DNA of 60,031 nucleotides from Lachnospiraceae bacterium (GCA_015057435.1 SVEJ01000014.1:1-60031), one strand, 5' to 3'. Positions 17,598 through 27,628 are shown, counted from the first letter of the stretch. Numbers and translations: made by a program. Notes: generated by a model from the letters alone, not told the origin.

Positions 17598-19821
17598 AGC
17601 GATTGACCGTACATTTCAATATAAAATACCGGAAGAGATAAGACCAAGAATCAGGGTAGGCATGCAAGTGTCTATCCCATTTGGCTTGGGCAATCATATT
17701 CGTAGCGGTTATGTCGTTGCTTTGTCTGATGAAGCACAATTCGATGTAGATAAGATGAAAGAAATAGACAGTATTCGTAGTGGTAGTGTGGAAATCGAAA
17801 GTTCTTTGATTGAATTGGCGGCATTTATGAAAGAACAATATGGATGTACTACAATTCAGGCCTTGAAAACGGTTTTACCTGTCAAAGAGAAGGTAAAAGG
17901 CCTTGTGAAAAAAGAAGTTCGGCTACTTGTTTCACAAGAAGATGCGATAGAATATTTGGCTTTATATAAAAGAAAAAATGCCAAGGCAAAATTACGCTTA
18001 TTGAAGGAATTGATGGATGATCAGGTTATACCATATCAGCTTGTTACAAATAAGCTTAATATTTCTACGGCTACTTTGCATGCAATGCAACGTGAGCAGG
18101 TGATTTCTGTCGATGAAGAAGGCTATTACAGAAATGTAGTTCAAGATGATACTTCTTTTGTAGAAAAACGTTGCCTTAATACAGTGTGTCCAAATGAGGA
18201 GCAACAATTAATTATTGATGAAGTATACAATGATTATATGTCCGGGAAAAGAGAAACCTATCTTTTAAAGGGCGTTACAGGTAGTGGAAAAACGCTCGTT
18301 TATATTGAGATTATAGATAAAATAGTTGCTATGGGAAAGCAAGCGATTGTTTTGATTCCGGAAATTGCACTAACTTATCAGACTGTGAAACGCTTTCGAA
18401 AACGATTTGGTGATAAAGTTACAATTTTGAATTCAAAATTAAGTAAGGGTGAGCGGTACGATCAGTTGCAAAAGGCAAAAAATGGTGAAGTTTCAGTAGT
18501 GATTGGTCCGCGTTCGGCATTGTTTACTCCATTTAGAAATCTTGGGATTATTGTGATTGATGAAGAGCATGAAACGACTTATAAAAGTGAAACACCACCC
18601 AAATATCATGCGAGAGAGGTTGCAATTGAACGTGCAAAACAAGCAGATGCATTTGTTATGTTAGGCTCGGCAACACCATCTATAGAGTCATATTATCGTG
18701 CAAAAAATGGAGAATATAAACTTTTAGAACTCAATCATCGTGCAATTAAAGATGCATGTTTGGCAGATGTTTCCATAGTTGACCTGCGAGAAGAGTTAAA
18801 GGCAGGTAATAGAAGTATATTTAGTAAAAAGCTTAAGGATTTGATGACTGACCGTCTGCAAAAGAAACAGCAGATTATGCTGTTTTTGAACCGAAGAGGA
18901 TATGCAGGATTTATCTCATGCAGAAGTTGCGGACATGTATTTAAATGTCCAAACTGTGAGGTTTCCTTAACAGAACATACGGTAGTCAGAAGTACAGCCA
19001 AGCTTTCATGCCATTATTGTGGATATGAAACAAATCGTCCGGAAACTTGCCCGGAATGTGGTTCTAAGTTTGTTGCATCATTTGGAATAGGTACTGAAAA
19101 AGTTGAAAGTATGGTAAAGATGATGTTTCCGGAGGCAAAGGTGCTTCGTATGGATACAGATACAACCAAGAACAAAGACGCACACGAATCGATATTAAAC
19201 CAGTTTGCCAATGGCGACGCAGATATTTTGGTTGGTACCCAGATGATTGTAAAAGGACATGATTTTACCAATGTTACATTAGTTGGCGTGATTGCGGCAG
19301 ATTTGACGTTGTTTGAGAACGATTATAAGTCTGCTGAAAAAACATTTGATTTGCTTACACAAGCGGCGGGAAGAGCCGGAAGAGGTACGCTAAAAGGTGA
19401 AGTGGTGATACAGACATATGCACCGGATCATTATTGCATTGAAGCAGCGGCTAAGCAGGATTATGAAGAATTCTATGCAGAAGAGAAAGCGTATCGTAAG
19501 TTATTATCCTATCCTCCGTTTCAGCATCTACTTGTTATCTATATGGAGGATGATGCATACGAAGAACTTGTGAAACTTTCGGAGGCGTTGAAGATGATTA
19601 CAAGTGCCTGGGGCGCAAGTGAAGAAGTACAGGTAATCGGACCGTGTGATGCGACGATTGTTAAGATTAATAATCGATACCGGAGAGTTATATACCTAAA
19701 ACATGCTTCCTATGATGAACTGGTTCGTATTAAAAACCTTACGGAAGCATTTTTGAAAAGTCGGGAGGAGTTTAGAAAATGTTATATTGCGTTTGATTTC
19801 AATCCGACACATTCATATTAG
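17554..19821 (+). CDS. priA: Primosomal helicase PriA
   Basis: PriA reloads the replicative helicase at stalled forks. The 755-residue protein has the N-terminal DNA-binding domain (FADIIIDISHEAIDRTFQY, then IRVGMQVSIPFG), helicase motif I GVTGSGKTLVY from 240, the DEEH box at 336-339, and LGSATPSIES. The zinc-binding insert has four CxxC pairs between about 456 and 510 (CRSCG, CPNCE, CHYCG, CPECG). QAAGRAGRG is motif VI. GGAGG lies 6 bases before the ATG. The unusual 44-base overlap with murE implies coupled translation. The region after it is a fresh promoter for def. Confidence 0.96.
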   Translation: MSPKFADIIIDISHEAIDRTFQYKIPEEIRPRIRVGMQVSIPFGLGNHIRSGYVVALSDEAQFDVDKMKEIDSIRSGSVEIESSLIELAAFMKEQYGCTTIQALKTVLPVKEKVKGLVKKEVRLLVSQEDAIEYLALYKRKNAKAKLRLLKELMDDQVIPYQLVTNKLNISTATLHAMQREQVISVDEEGYYRNVVQDDTSFVEKRCLNTVCPNEEQQLIIDEVYNDYMSGKRETYLLKGVTGSGKTLVYIEIIDKIVAMGKQAIVLIPEIALTYQTVKRFRKRFGDKVTILNSKLSKGERYDQLQKAKNGEVSVVIGPRSALFTPFRNLGIIVIDEEHETTYKSETPPKYHAREVAIERAKQADAFVMLGSATPSIESYYRAKNGEYKLLELNHRAIKDACLADVSIVDLREELKAGNRSIFSKKLKDLMTDRLQKKQQIMLFLNRRGYAGFISCRSCGHVFKCPNCEVSLTEHTVVRSTAKLSCHYCGYETNRPETCPECGSKFVASFGIGTEKVESMVKMMFPEAKVLRMDTDTTKNKDAHESILNQFANGDADILVGTQMIVKGHDFTNVTLVGVIAADLTLFENDYKSAEKTFDLLTQAAGRAGRGTLKGEVVIQTYAPDHYCIEAAAKQDYEEFYAEEKAYRKLLSYPPFQHLLVIYMEDDAYEELVKLSEALKMITSAWGASEEVQVIGPCDATIVKINNRYRRVIYLKHASYDELVRIKNLTEAFLKSREEFRKCYIAFDFNPTHSY

Positions 19822-19825
19822 AAAA

Positions 19826-19854
19826 GTGACAGTTTTGTGTATTTGTGTTATAAT
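19826..19854 (+). promoter_or_regulatory. SigA-type promoter of the def-to-thiN cluster
   Basis: GTGACA at 19826-19831 (one mismatch to TTGACA), 17-base spacer, TATAAT at 19849-19854, about 70 bases before def. Confidence 0.8.
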
Positions 19855-19923
19855 AAAGATTTGTAAAGTTCTTAACTGTTAATGTATTTAAAAACATAAT
19901 TTTCATAGAAAGAGGAGAAGAAA

Positions 19924-20424
19924 ATGGCACTTAGACAGATTCGTGTTGATGGCGATGATATTTTAAGAAAGAAATGTAAAGAAGTAAAGGAAATGACGGA
20001 ACGTACAAGGATTTTGATTGACGATATGTTTGAGACCATGTATGAAACAAACGGTGTTGGTTTGGCAGCTCCACAAGTCGGTATTCTAAAAAGATTGGTT
20101 GTAATTGATGTGGATTATGAGACACCGCTTGTTTTGATTAATCCTGTGATTATCGAACGAGAAGGCGAGCAGACAGGAGATGAAGGTTGTCTTAGCTTGC
20201 CGGGGAAGGTTGCAGTAGTTACAAGACCGAGCAGAGTCGTTTGCAGATGTCTGAATGAAGAGATGGAAGAGATTGAAATCGAAGGTGAAGGCTTACTTGC
20301 AAGAGCGATTTGTCATGAGTTAGATCATCTAGACGGAATTCTTTATAAAGATGTGGCAGACGGACCGTTAAGAGATGTTGATTATGATGAAGAAGATGAA
20401 TTTGAAGATCTTGAAGACGAATAG
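19924..20424 (+). CDS. def: Peptide deformylase
   Basis: Def removes the formyl group from new proteins. All three metal-site motifs are present: GVGLAAPQVG from 44, EGCLSLPG from 87 (Cys metal ligand), and HELDH at 131-135. At 166 residues it is normal in size, with an unusually acidic tail (DEEDEFEDLEDE). AGGAGAAG precedes the ATG. It is the first gene of a long run that continues with fmt, the partner enzyme that adds the formyl group to initiator tRNA; the gap to fmt is 22 bases. Confidence 0.97.
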   Translation: MALRQIRVDGDDILRKKCKEVKEMTERTRILIDDMFETMYETNGVGLAAPQVGILKRLVVIDVDYETPLVLINPVIIEREGEQTGDEGCLSLPGKVAVVTRPSRVVCRCLNEEMEEIEIEGEGLLARAICHELDHLDGILYKDVADGPLRDVDYDEEDEFEDLEDE

Positions 20425-20446
20425 ATTGGAATAGGTTGGTGATTAC

Positions 20447-21397
20447 ATGAAAGTTGTATATATGGGCACACCGGATTTTGCGGTGAATACATTAGAAGCA
20501 ATTGTGAATGCGGGACATGAGATTATGTTGGTTGTCACGCAGCCTGATAAGGCAAAGGGAAGAGGTAAGAAAGTTGTATTTACCCCTGTGAAAGAAAAAG
20601 CTTTGGAATACGGATTGACAGTAAGCCAGCCTGAAAAGGTTTCAGAGGAATCATTTGTTGCTAATTTACGTCAGATGAATCCTGATGTAATTGTCGTTGT
20701 TGCGTTTGGGCAGATTTTACCGGAAAGTATTCTTAATATACCAAAATACGGATGTATTAATGTACATGCATCTTTGTTACCTGCGTATCGAGGTGCGGCA
20801 CCAATTCAGTGGGCTGTAATTGATGGTTTAGCTGAAAGTGGTGTTACAACAATGTATATGGAAAAGGGGTTGGATACAGGTGATATCATTCTCCAAAGCA
20901 CAATTCCTTTGGCTGAAAATGAGACCGGTGGTTCGTTGTTTGACAAATTAGCAGTTGAAGGCGCAGATTTGTTAATTGAAACATTAAAACAGTTAGAAAA
21001 CGGTTTGGCAACCAGAACAAAGCAAGATGATAGCAAAAGCAGTTATGCTAAGATGCTTTCGAAAGATATGGGTAATATTGATTTTTCAAAATCAGCAGTT
21101 GAGTTGGAGCGCCTGATTAGAGGATTAAATCCATGGCCGAGTGCATATACAAGGTTAGATGACAAATTTTTGAAAGTATATGAGGCAGACGTTTTATCTG
21201 AGAACGAAGTCGACACGTTAGGTGCCTTGCAGCAGACACCCGGAACGATTATTGCTACAGATAAAAAGAGTTTTACCGTTCGTTGTAAGGAAGGAGCCTT
21301 GCGCATCATGAACTTACAATTAGAAGGAAAAAAAAGGATGGATACAGCTGCTTTTTTATTAGGATATAAGATAGAGATTGGAAAAATGCTGGGATAA
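20447..21397 (+). CDS. fmt: Methionyl-tRNA formyltransferase
   Basis: Fmt formylates Met-tRNA(fMet) using 10-formyl-tetrahydrofolate. The 316-residue protein has the opening VVYMGTPDFAVNTLEAI, the catalytic block HASLLPAYRGAAPIQWA from 107 (His, then the TGDI motif with the catalytic Asp in GLDTGDIILQ), and the C-terminal tRNA-binding OB domain with PWPSAYTRLDDKFLKVYEA. GGTTGGTGA lies upstream. It sits directly after def and 7 bases before the rsmB start chosen here, the usual def-fmt-rsmB order. Confidence 0.97.
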   Translation: MKVVYMGTPDFAVNTLEAIVNAGHEIMLVVTQPDKAKGRGKKVVFTPVKEKALEYGLTVSQPEKVSEESFVANLRQMNPDVIVVVAFGQILPESILNIPKYGCINVHASLLPAYRGAAPIQWAVIDGLAESGVTTMYMEKGLDTGDIILQSTIPLAENETGGSLFDKLAVEGADLLIETLKQLENGLATRTKQDDSKSSYAKMLSKDMGNIDFSKSAVELERLIRGLNPWPSAYTRLDDKFLKVYEADVLSENEVDTLGALQQTPGTIIATDKKSFTVRCKEGALRIMNLQLEGKKRMDTAAFLLGYKIEIGKMLG

Positions 21398-21404
21398 TAG
21401 GATT

Positions 21405-22805
21405 ATGGAAAAGAGAGAAAATACAAGACTTTTGGTTTTAGAAGTTTTGTTGGATGTTGAGAAAAAGAATATATTTGTAAAAGAAGCTTTGCATAATCTG
21501 TTGTTTCAAAGACAGTTTCTTCCGAAACAAGACAGAGCATTTATCACACGTCTTGTTGAGGGTGTTACAGAATATCAAGTTCGATTGGATTATGTTTTGA
21601 ATCAATTCAGTAAGACACCGGTGCACAAATGTAAGCCGGCTATTCGTTGTATCTTACGTATGGCATTATACCAGATTTTATATATGGATAGTGTTCCGGA
21701 AGAGACAGCTTGTGACGAGGCAGTTAAGTTGGCCAAAAAGAAAGGCTTTCGAAATCTGACAGGATTTGTAAATGGTGTGCTCAGAAATATTGTTCGTAAT
21801 AAAAATGATATTACTTATCCTTTACCGGAAACGGATTTTGCACTTTATCTGTCTGTGATGTATTCTGTTCCGCTTTGGCTAGTGAAAAGAATTATTACCT
21901 GGTATGGAGAAAGCAGAACACAGACAATTTTGGAAGCATTTTTGGAAGAGGATAGATTAACTATTCGTGTTAATTATAATAAGGTGGATAAGGAAACATT
22001 TATTGCCTCATTACAGAACAAAGAGATTCAGGTATTAGAGGGAAATTATGTAGATGAAGCTTTGCAACTATGTAATATCAATTATGTGGAGCGTATACCC
22101 GGATTCAAAGAGGGTTCGTTTTTTGTGCAGGATGAAAGCTCTATGTTAGTGTATCATGTTTCTGATGCGCAAAAAGAATTGGAAAGGTTACAAAAAAGAG
22201 ATGGAAAGCAAGTTCTTAAGGTATTGGATTTGTGTGCTGCACCAGGCGGAAAGACAACACACTTTGCGCAGATGTTAGGAGACCGTGTTCAGATTGAAGC
22301 AAGAGATTTATCAGAGAAAAAAGTAGAGTTGATTCGCGACAACATGAATCGATTACAATTAGAAAATGTAGCGGTCTGTGTGCATGATGCGTTGATATTA
22401 GATGAGGAAAAGAATGAATGGGCTGACATAGTTATTGCAGATTTACCATGTTCGGGACTTGGTATTGTATCAAAAAAGAATGACATTAAGTACCATATTC
22501 GAGACGAACAATTATTAGAATTATCCAATTTGCAAAAAACGATTTTAACAAATGCAGCGTCTTATGTAAAGCCGGGTGGATTACTGTTATACAGTACCTG
22601 TACGATTAATCCTGATGAGAATATTGAAAATGCCAAGTGGTTTTTGGAACATTTTGATTTTTCACCGGAAGATATAAAGGCGACGATTCCGAATCAATTG
22701 CAACCAAGCATATTAGAGAATTATATGTTGCAATTGTTGCCGGGCGAAGTGCAATGTGATGGTTTTTTTATTGCAAAATTACGAAAGAACAAAAATAACG
22801 AATAG
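21405..22805 (+). CDS. rsmB: 16S rRNA cytosine-967 C5-methyltransferase
   Basis: RsmB methylates C967 of 16S rRNA. The 466-residue protein has an N-terminal NusB-like RNA-binding domain (residues about 1-130) and a C-terminal Rossmann methyltransferase: SAM-binding CAAPGGKTTHFAQML from 277, DLPCSGLGI near 353, and the catalytic cysteine in YSTCTINPDEN at 399. The start at 21405 is an ATG; a TTG nine codons upstream inside fmt has no clear ribosome binding site. Stop and rlmN start are 20 bases apart. Confidence 0.93.
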   Translation: MEKRENTRLLVLEVLLDVEKKNIFVKEALHNLLFQRQFLPKQDRAFITRLVEGVTEYQVRLDYVLNQFSKTPVHKCKPAIRCILRMALYQILYMDSVPEETACDEAVKLAKKKGFRNLTGFVNGVLRNIVRNKNDITYPLPETDFALYLSVMYSVPLWLVKRIITWYGESRTQTILEAFLEEDRLTIRVNYNKVDKETFIASLQNKEIQVLEGNYVDEALQLCNINYVERIPGFKEGSFFVQDESSMLVYHVSDAQKELERLQKRDGKQVLKVLDLCAAPGGKTTHFAQMLGDRVQIEARDLSEKKVELIRDNMNRLQLENVAVCVHDALILDEEKNEWADIVIADLPCSGLGIVSKKNDIKYHIRDEQLLELSNLQKTILTNAASYVKPGGLLLYSTCTINPDENIENAKWFLEHFDFSPEDIKATIPNQLQPSILENYMLQLLPGEVQCDGFFIAKLRKNKNNE

Positions 22806-22825
22806 ACAAAGATTGAGAGAATACG

Positions 22826-23866
22826 ATGGATATAAAGTCAATGACACTTTTAGAGTTAACTGAATATATTGAAAAGCTTGGATATCCGAAGTTTCGTGCC
22901 AAGCAAATCTATGATTGGTGTCATGTAAAACTTGTGCGTGATGTAGATGAAATGAAAAATTTACCAAAAGAAATTCGCGAAGGTATCAAGAATGATTTTG
23001 TATCGTTAGAGGTGGTTGAGCAGTTGGTGTCAAAGGTAGACGGAACGAACAAATTTGTTTTCCGCCTTTCTGACGGCAACGTCATAGAAAGTGTATTCAT
23101 GCCATATAATCATGGTAATTCCGTATGTATATCATCACAAGCAGGTTGCAGAATGGGATGCAAGTTCTGTGCTTCTACGTTAATGGGTCTTGCAAGAAAC
23201 CTAACAGCCTCAGAGATGTTGGATCAGATATATGCGATTTCGTATATTATGGGTGAACGTGTTTCTAATGTGGTTGTTATGGGAACGGGCGAACCGCTTG
23301 ATAATTATGATAATCTGTGTCAGTTTATACGAATATTGACAAATGAAGACGGATTGCATATCAGTCAGAGAAATATTACTGTTTCAAGTTGCGGATTAGT
23401 ACCGGAAATCTATCGTTTGGCAGATGAAGAATTCACAATTACATTTGCATTATCACTACATGCGCCGAATGATGAGAAAAGAAAACAACTTATGCCGATA
23501 GCAAACCGTTATTCCATTGAAGAAGTGTTAGATGCGTGTCGGTATTATTTTGATAAAACAGGACGTAGAATTACGTTTGAGTACTCGTTGGTGGCAGGAG
23601 AAAATGATACAAAGGAAGATGCGAAGGAACTGATTTCTTTACTGAAAGGATTTCCTTGTCATATTAATTTGATTCCTGTTAATCCGATTAAAGAACGGAC
23701 ATATAAGCGTGCGGATGACAATTCTGTTCATAAATTTAAAAATCTTCTTGAAAAAAATGCAATAAATGCTACAATCAGAAGAGGTATGGGCAAAGATATT
23801 GATGCTGCATGTGGGCAGCTTAGAAAGACATATATGGAAAGTACCAAAGAAGGAGGATTAAGATGA
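22826..23866 (+). CDS. rlmN: Dual-specificity rRNA/tRNA adenine-C2 methyltransferase (radical SAM)
   Basis: RlmN methylates C2 of A2503 in 23S rRNA and A37 in some tRNAs. The iron-sulfur cluster motif CRMGCKFC lies at residues 108-115 (CxxxCxxC), and the second essential cysteine, the one that carries the methyl group, is in DAACGQLR at about 329. VVMGTGEPLDNY and ALSLHAPNDEKR are further family blocks. The 346-residue length is standard. Its last four bases overlap the phosphatase start (ATGA), coupling the two. Confidence 0.97.
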   Translation: MDIKSMTLLELTEYIEKLGYPKFRAKQIYDWCHVKLVRDVDEMKNLPKEIREGIKNDFVSLEVVEQLVSKVDGTNKFVFRLSDGNVIESVFMPYNHGNSVCISSQAGCRMGCKFCASTLMGLARNLTASEMLDQIYAISYIMGERVSNVVVMGTGEPLDNYDNLCQFIRILTNEDGLHISQRNITVSSCGLVPEIYRLADEEFTITFALSLHAPNDEKRKQLMPIANRYSIEEVLDACRYYFDKTGRRITFEYSLVAGENDTKEDAKELISLLKGFPCHINLIPVNPIKERTYKRADDNSVHKFKNLLEKNAINATIRRGMGKDIDAACGQLRKTYMESTKEGGLR

Positions 23867-24597
23867 TATCCTATGGAAAAACAGATATCGGCATGGTCAG
23901 AGCAATGAACCAGGATACCATCTATTTTTCTGATAAGCCGATTGGAAACCTTCCCAATTTATATATTGTTGCTGATGGAATGGGTGGACATCAGGCCGGT
24001 GATTATGCATCAGCGCATGCAGTAAGCTGGTTTGTGGAATATGTAAAGCAGTGCAAATATGAGAATCCGATTACCATTCTAAAAACAGGTATTGCGAAGG
24101 TGAATGATATGTTGCTGGATAAAGCACAGCAACATAAAGAATTAAAAGGAATGGGAACAACATTCGTTACAGCAGTTATTGTAGATGACCAGATGTATGT
24201 AGCGAATATAGGAGATAGTAGATTATATGTTATGGGTGAGGAGCCAAAGCAGGTTACATTAGATCACTCATTAGTGGAAGAGTTAATCAGAACAGGACAG
24301 TTAGACAGACGACGCGTCCGCTTTCATCCGGAGAGAAACATTATTACAAGAGCATTAGGAACAGGAAGAGAAGCGGTACCCGACTTTTTTGAAATTACGT
24401 TGCAAGAACATGAAAAAGTGTTACTTTGTACGGATGGATTAACGAATATGATAGAGGATGATGAAATTCGTGACATTGTAATGCAAAAGATATTTATTGA
24501 TAAGATATGCGACCAACTAATTGAACGAGCCAATTACTATGGCGGTAAGGATAATATTGGCGTAGTGATTATAGAGCAAGGTTTAAATGAGGTGTAG
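23863..24597 (+). CDS. stp: PP2C-type serine/threonine phosphatase (Stp/PrpC)
   Basis: This 244-residue manganese-dependent phosphatase reverses PrkC phosphorylation. It has the PP2C motifs: RAMNQDTIY near the start, VADGMGGHQAGDYAS with metal-binding Asp38, GTTFVTAVI, ANIGDSRLYVM, LCTDGLTNMI with another metal Asp, and GGKDNIGVVII at the end. AAGGAGG precedes the ATG, which overlaps the rlmN stop. The kinase starts three bases after its stop. This stp-prkC pairing next to rsgA is conserved through the Firmicutes. Confidence 0.96.
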   Translation: MISYGKTDIGMVRAMNQDTIYFSDKPIGNLPNLYIVADGMGGHQAGDYASAHAVSWFVEYVKQCKYENPITILKTGIAKVNDMLLDKAQQHKELKGMGTTFVTAVIVDDQMYVANIGDSRLYVMGEEPKQVTLDHSLVEELIRTGQLDRRRVRFHPERNIITRALGTGREAVPDFFEITLQEHEKVLLCTDGLTNMIEDDEIRDIVMQKIFIDKICDQLIERANYYGGKDNIGVVIIEQGLNEV

Positions 24598-24600
24598 AAT

Positions 24601-26736
24601 ATGTTTGAACAGGGAATGATAATTCAAAATAGATATGAAATTATAGAAGAAGTCGGTTCCGGCGGAATGTCAGTGGTATATAAAGCAAAATGCCATGTGT
24701 TGAATCGTTTTGTGGCGATTAAGGTATTAAAACTGGAATTTAGTGATGATAAAACATTTGTTAACAAGTTTCGAATTGAAGCACAGTCAGCTGCAGGACT
24801 TTCACATCCGAATATTGTTAATGTTTTTGATGTTGGAGAAGAGAACGGATTCCATTACATCGTTATGGAACTTGTAGAGGGTATTACATTAAAGGAATAC
24901 ATACAGCAAAATGGAAGACTACCGTATCCAACTGCAATTGATTTTATTACACAGATATGTGCAGGTATTGAAGTGGCACATGAACACAATACAATTCATA
25001 GGGACATTAAGCCACAGAATATTATTGTATCTCGTAACGGAACATTGAAAGTAACTGATTTTGGTATTGCAAAGGCAGCGACTTCGAATACGATTGCATC
25101 TAGTGCAATGGGGAGTGTGCATTATATTTCCCCTGAACAGGCGCGTGGTGGTTATTCTGATGAGCGTTCTGACATTTATTCATTAGGTATTACCTTGTAT
25201 GAAATGTTGACCGGTCGTGTTCCTTTTGAAGGTGAGAATAATGTTACGGTGGCATTGATGCATATTCAAAGTGAGATGATTCCGCCAAGAGAGTATTACC
25301 CGGATATTCCGATTGGTATCGAAAAGATTGTAATGAAAGCTACACAGAAGAAACCGGAAAGAAGATATCTTACCGCGAATGCTTTGTTGGCTGATTTGCA
25401 TAGAGTTGCATTAGATCCGAATGCAGAAGTTGGTGTGATTGGTACAATGATGTCAAGTACTGCACCAACGATTCAGATATCTGAAGAAGAAATGGCCGTT
25501 ATTAAGACGTCATCTATGGTACAACCGGAAGGGATTTCTATGTTTCCGGTGAATCGTCCGAATGTGGAGTTACAAGAAGCAAATGCAGCACTAGAAGAAT
25601 TATATCACGAAGATGATGACGATGATGAGGAAGAAGATCGTTACGAACGTGATGATACGAGTGGTGACATTGATCCAAAGATGGAAAAGATTATTACCAT
25701 TGGTGCAATTGCTGCAACAATTATTATTGCAATTATTATTATTGTTGCTATTTCTTCTATTACGGGTGCGTTTAAGAAAAAACCACCTACAACAGAAGTA
25801 GCGTCTACAACGGAAGAGGTAAAAACGACCATCATGCCGGATGTCACAGGCTTAACTGAAACTGTGGCACTTGAGATGCTCGATGAGGCAGAGATTCCAT
25901 ATGAGATAGAAAGAGAGTTTTCGTCTACATTTGAAAAAGGAACGATAATTAGTCAGAGTATCGCTAAGAATGAAGAGATAAAAGACGGTGATCGTGTTAA
26001 GTTGGTGATAAGTAAAGGTATTGAAGAAGCTGATGTACCTGACGTCGTAGGTATGGATGAGGAAACTGCAAAAGAGAAGTTACTAAATGCAGGATTCCAA
26101 GTTGAAGTAGACGAGGAATATGATGAAGAAGTAGAAGAAGGTTTGGTTATTAGCCAATCAGTTACGGATGTAGCTGAAAAAGGTTCTACAATTACCATAG
26201 TTGTAAGTAAGGGCGAAGAAGTTAAAGTTGCAAAAGTTCCAAATCTTAAGAAAAAGACTGTAACGGAAGCAGAAGAATTGCTTTCTGAGGCGAAATTAAA
26301 ACTTGGTAATGTAACGCAAGAATATCATGATTCTATTCCGGAAGGTAAAGTTATTAATCAAAGTGTAGAAGCAGGTCTTGAAGTGAAAGAAGGAACTGAG
26401 GTTAATATTACAATTAGCAAAGGTAAAAAACCTACAACCAAGACATATACTGCAAGCTTTTCAGGTGTGATTTCTAACGCAAGCTACACATTTAACGAAG
26501 CAGAAGAAGTGTATGTAACATTAACATTGAAGGTTGGTGAGGCTTCCTATACATTAATTGAAAATTATTATGGAGAAGCGAATTTCCCAATTGACCTTTC
26601 TGATATAAGCAATGTTGAAGGTTTAACGAGCAAAGAAGCATCGCTGATATACAAAGTAGAGGATGAGAATGGTAATGACATTACCGGTCATTTTACTTCT
26701 AGTGGGCAGGCAAAGTTAAAAGCAGTGGAGCAGTAA
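24601..26736 (+). CDS. prkC: PASTA-domain serine/threonine kinase
   Basis: PrkC senses muropeptides or lipid II and tunes cell-wall growth and dormancy exit. The kinase domain spans about 10-270: GSGGMSVVYKA loop, catalytic Lys41 (FVAIKVL), HRDIKPQN at 133-140, DFG in VTDFGIAKA, and SPEQARGG. An acidic juxtamembrane stretch (about 335-360) leads to one membrane helix at about 364-390. Outside are three PASTA repeats (about 410-474, 475-543, 544-612), then a C-terminal domain of about 100 residues that is not PASTA (FSGVISNASYTFNEAEEVYV...). That last piece is unusual and I do not recognise it. Confidence 0.96.
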   Translation: MFEQGMIIQNRYEIIEEVGSGGMSVVYKAKCHVLNRFVAIKVLKLEFSDDKTFVNKFRIEAQSAAGLSHPNIVNVFDVGEENGFHYIVMELVEGITLKEYIQQNGRLPYPTAIDFITQICAGIEVAHEHNTIHRDIKPQNIIVSRNGTLKVTDFGIAKAATSNTIASSAMGSVHYISPEQARGGYSDERSDIYSLGITLYEMLTGRVPFEGENNVTVALMHIQSEMIPPREYYPDIPIGIEKIVMKATQKKPERRYLTANALLADLHRVALDPNAEVGVIGTMMSSTAPTIQISEEEMAVIKTSSMVQPEGISMFPVNRPNVELQEANAALEELYHEDDDDDEEEDRYERDDTSGDIDPKMEKIITIGAIAATIIIAIIIIVAISSITGAFKKKPPTTEVASTTEEVKTTIMPDVTGLTETVALEMLDEAEIPYEIEREFSSTFEKGTIISQSIAKNEEIKDGDRVKLVISKGIEEADVPDVVGMDEETAKEKLLNAGFQVEVDEEYDEEVEEGLVISQSVTDVAEKGSTITIVVSKGEEVKVAKVPNLKKKTVTEAEELLSEAKLKLGNVTQEYHDSIPEGKVINQSVEAGLEVKEGTEVNITISKGKKPTTKTYTASFSGVISNASYTFNEAEEVYVTLTLKVGEASYTLIENYYGEANFPIDLSDISNVEGLTSKEASLIYKVEDENGNDITGHFTSSGQAKLKAVEQ

Positions 26737-26739
26737 TTC

Positions 26740-27618
26740 ATGCGTGGGAAAATAATTAAAGGTATTGCAGGATTTTATTATATCTATGCCAATCAAAATA
26801 TCTACGAGTGCAAAGCAAAGGGTGCGTTTCGTAATCAAAAGATTAAACCTTTGGTGGGAGATGACGTAGAGATTTCTATACTTGATGCAGAGAATATGAT
26901 TGGAAATATTGAACAGATACTTCCAAGACATAGTGAATTGATTCGACCGGCAGTCGCAAATGTTGATCAAGCACTGGTTGTCTTTGCTGCGGCAGCTCCT
27001 GAACCGAATTGGAATCTGTTAGACCGTTTTTTGCTTATGATGGAAAAGCAACATGTTCCGGTGGTTATTTGTTTTAATAAGATGGATTTGATAGATATGG
27101 ATAAATTCCAACAGTATGAAACAATATACAAAAATAGTGGATATCAGATTATTAATGCTAGCACATATGAAGAGCATGGTATGGATGTGATATTTGATGT
27201 GCTTGAAGGTAAGACAACTGCTTTAGCAGGCCCTTCTGGGGTCGGTAAGTCGTCTATTATGAATATGCTCAATCCTAACGCCAATATGGATATAGGTGGT
27301 ATTAGCAAAAAGATTGAAAGAGGCAAGCATACAACAAGACACTCGGAGATAATACCTGTTGGGGAGGAAACATATCTTGTTGATACTCCCGGATTTAGTT
27401 CCATTTATTTCTATGATGTGGAACCTGAAGAATTAAAGAGTTATTACAAAGAGTTTGAAGAATATGAACCGTATTGTAAATTTGGTGGATGCAATCATAT
27501 TGGGGAGAGAGACTGCGGAATCAAACAAGCAGTTTCGGATGGTATAATAGCAAAATCACGATATGATAATTATGTTTTGTTTTTCAATGAATTAAAGGAT
27601 AAGAAGCGTTATAGTTAA
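26740..27618 (+). CDS. rsgA: Ribosome small-subunit biogenesis GTPase RsgA
   Basis: RsgA checks 30S maturation near the decoding centre. The protein shows the circularly permuted order typical of the family: NKMD (G4) at 113-116 comes before the P-loop GPSGVGKSS at 164, followed by GKHTTRHSE and DTPGFSS (G3). An N-terminal OB fold (about 1-65) and a C-terminal zinc site (CKFGGCNHIGERDCG) frame the GTPase. 292 residues is normal. GGAG lies within the end of prkC, three bases away, so it is in the same operon. Confidence 0.96.
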   Translation: MRGKIIKGIAGFYYIYANQNIYECKAKGAFRNQKIKPLVGDDVEISILDAENMIGNIEQILPRHSELIRPAVANVDQALVVFAAAAPEPNWNLLDRFLLMMEKQHVPVVICFNKMDLIDMDKFQQYETIYKNSGYQIINASTYEEHGMDVIFDVLEGKTTALAGPSGVGKSSIMNMLNPNANMDIGGISKKIERGKHTTRHSEIIPVGEETYLVDTPGFSSIYFYDVEPEELKSYYKEFEEYEPYCKFGGCNHIGERDCGIKQAVSDGIIAKSRYDNYVLFFNELKDKKRYS

Positions 27619-27628
27619 GGAGATTGTT

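Noticed and set aside
25613-25801. Leucine-rich open frame inside prkC
   Set aside because: It is the membrane-helix region of prkC read in another frame.
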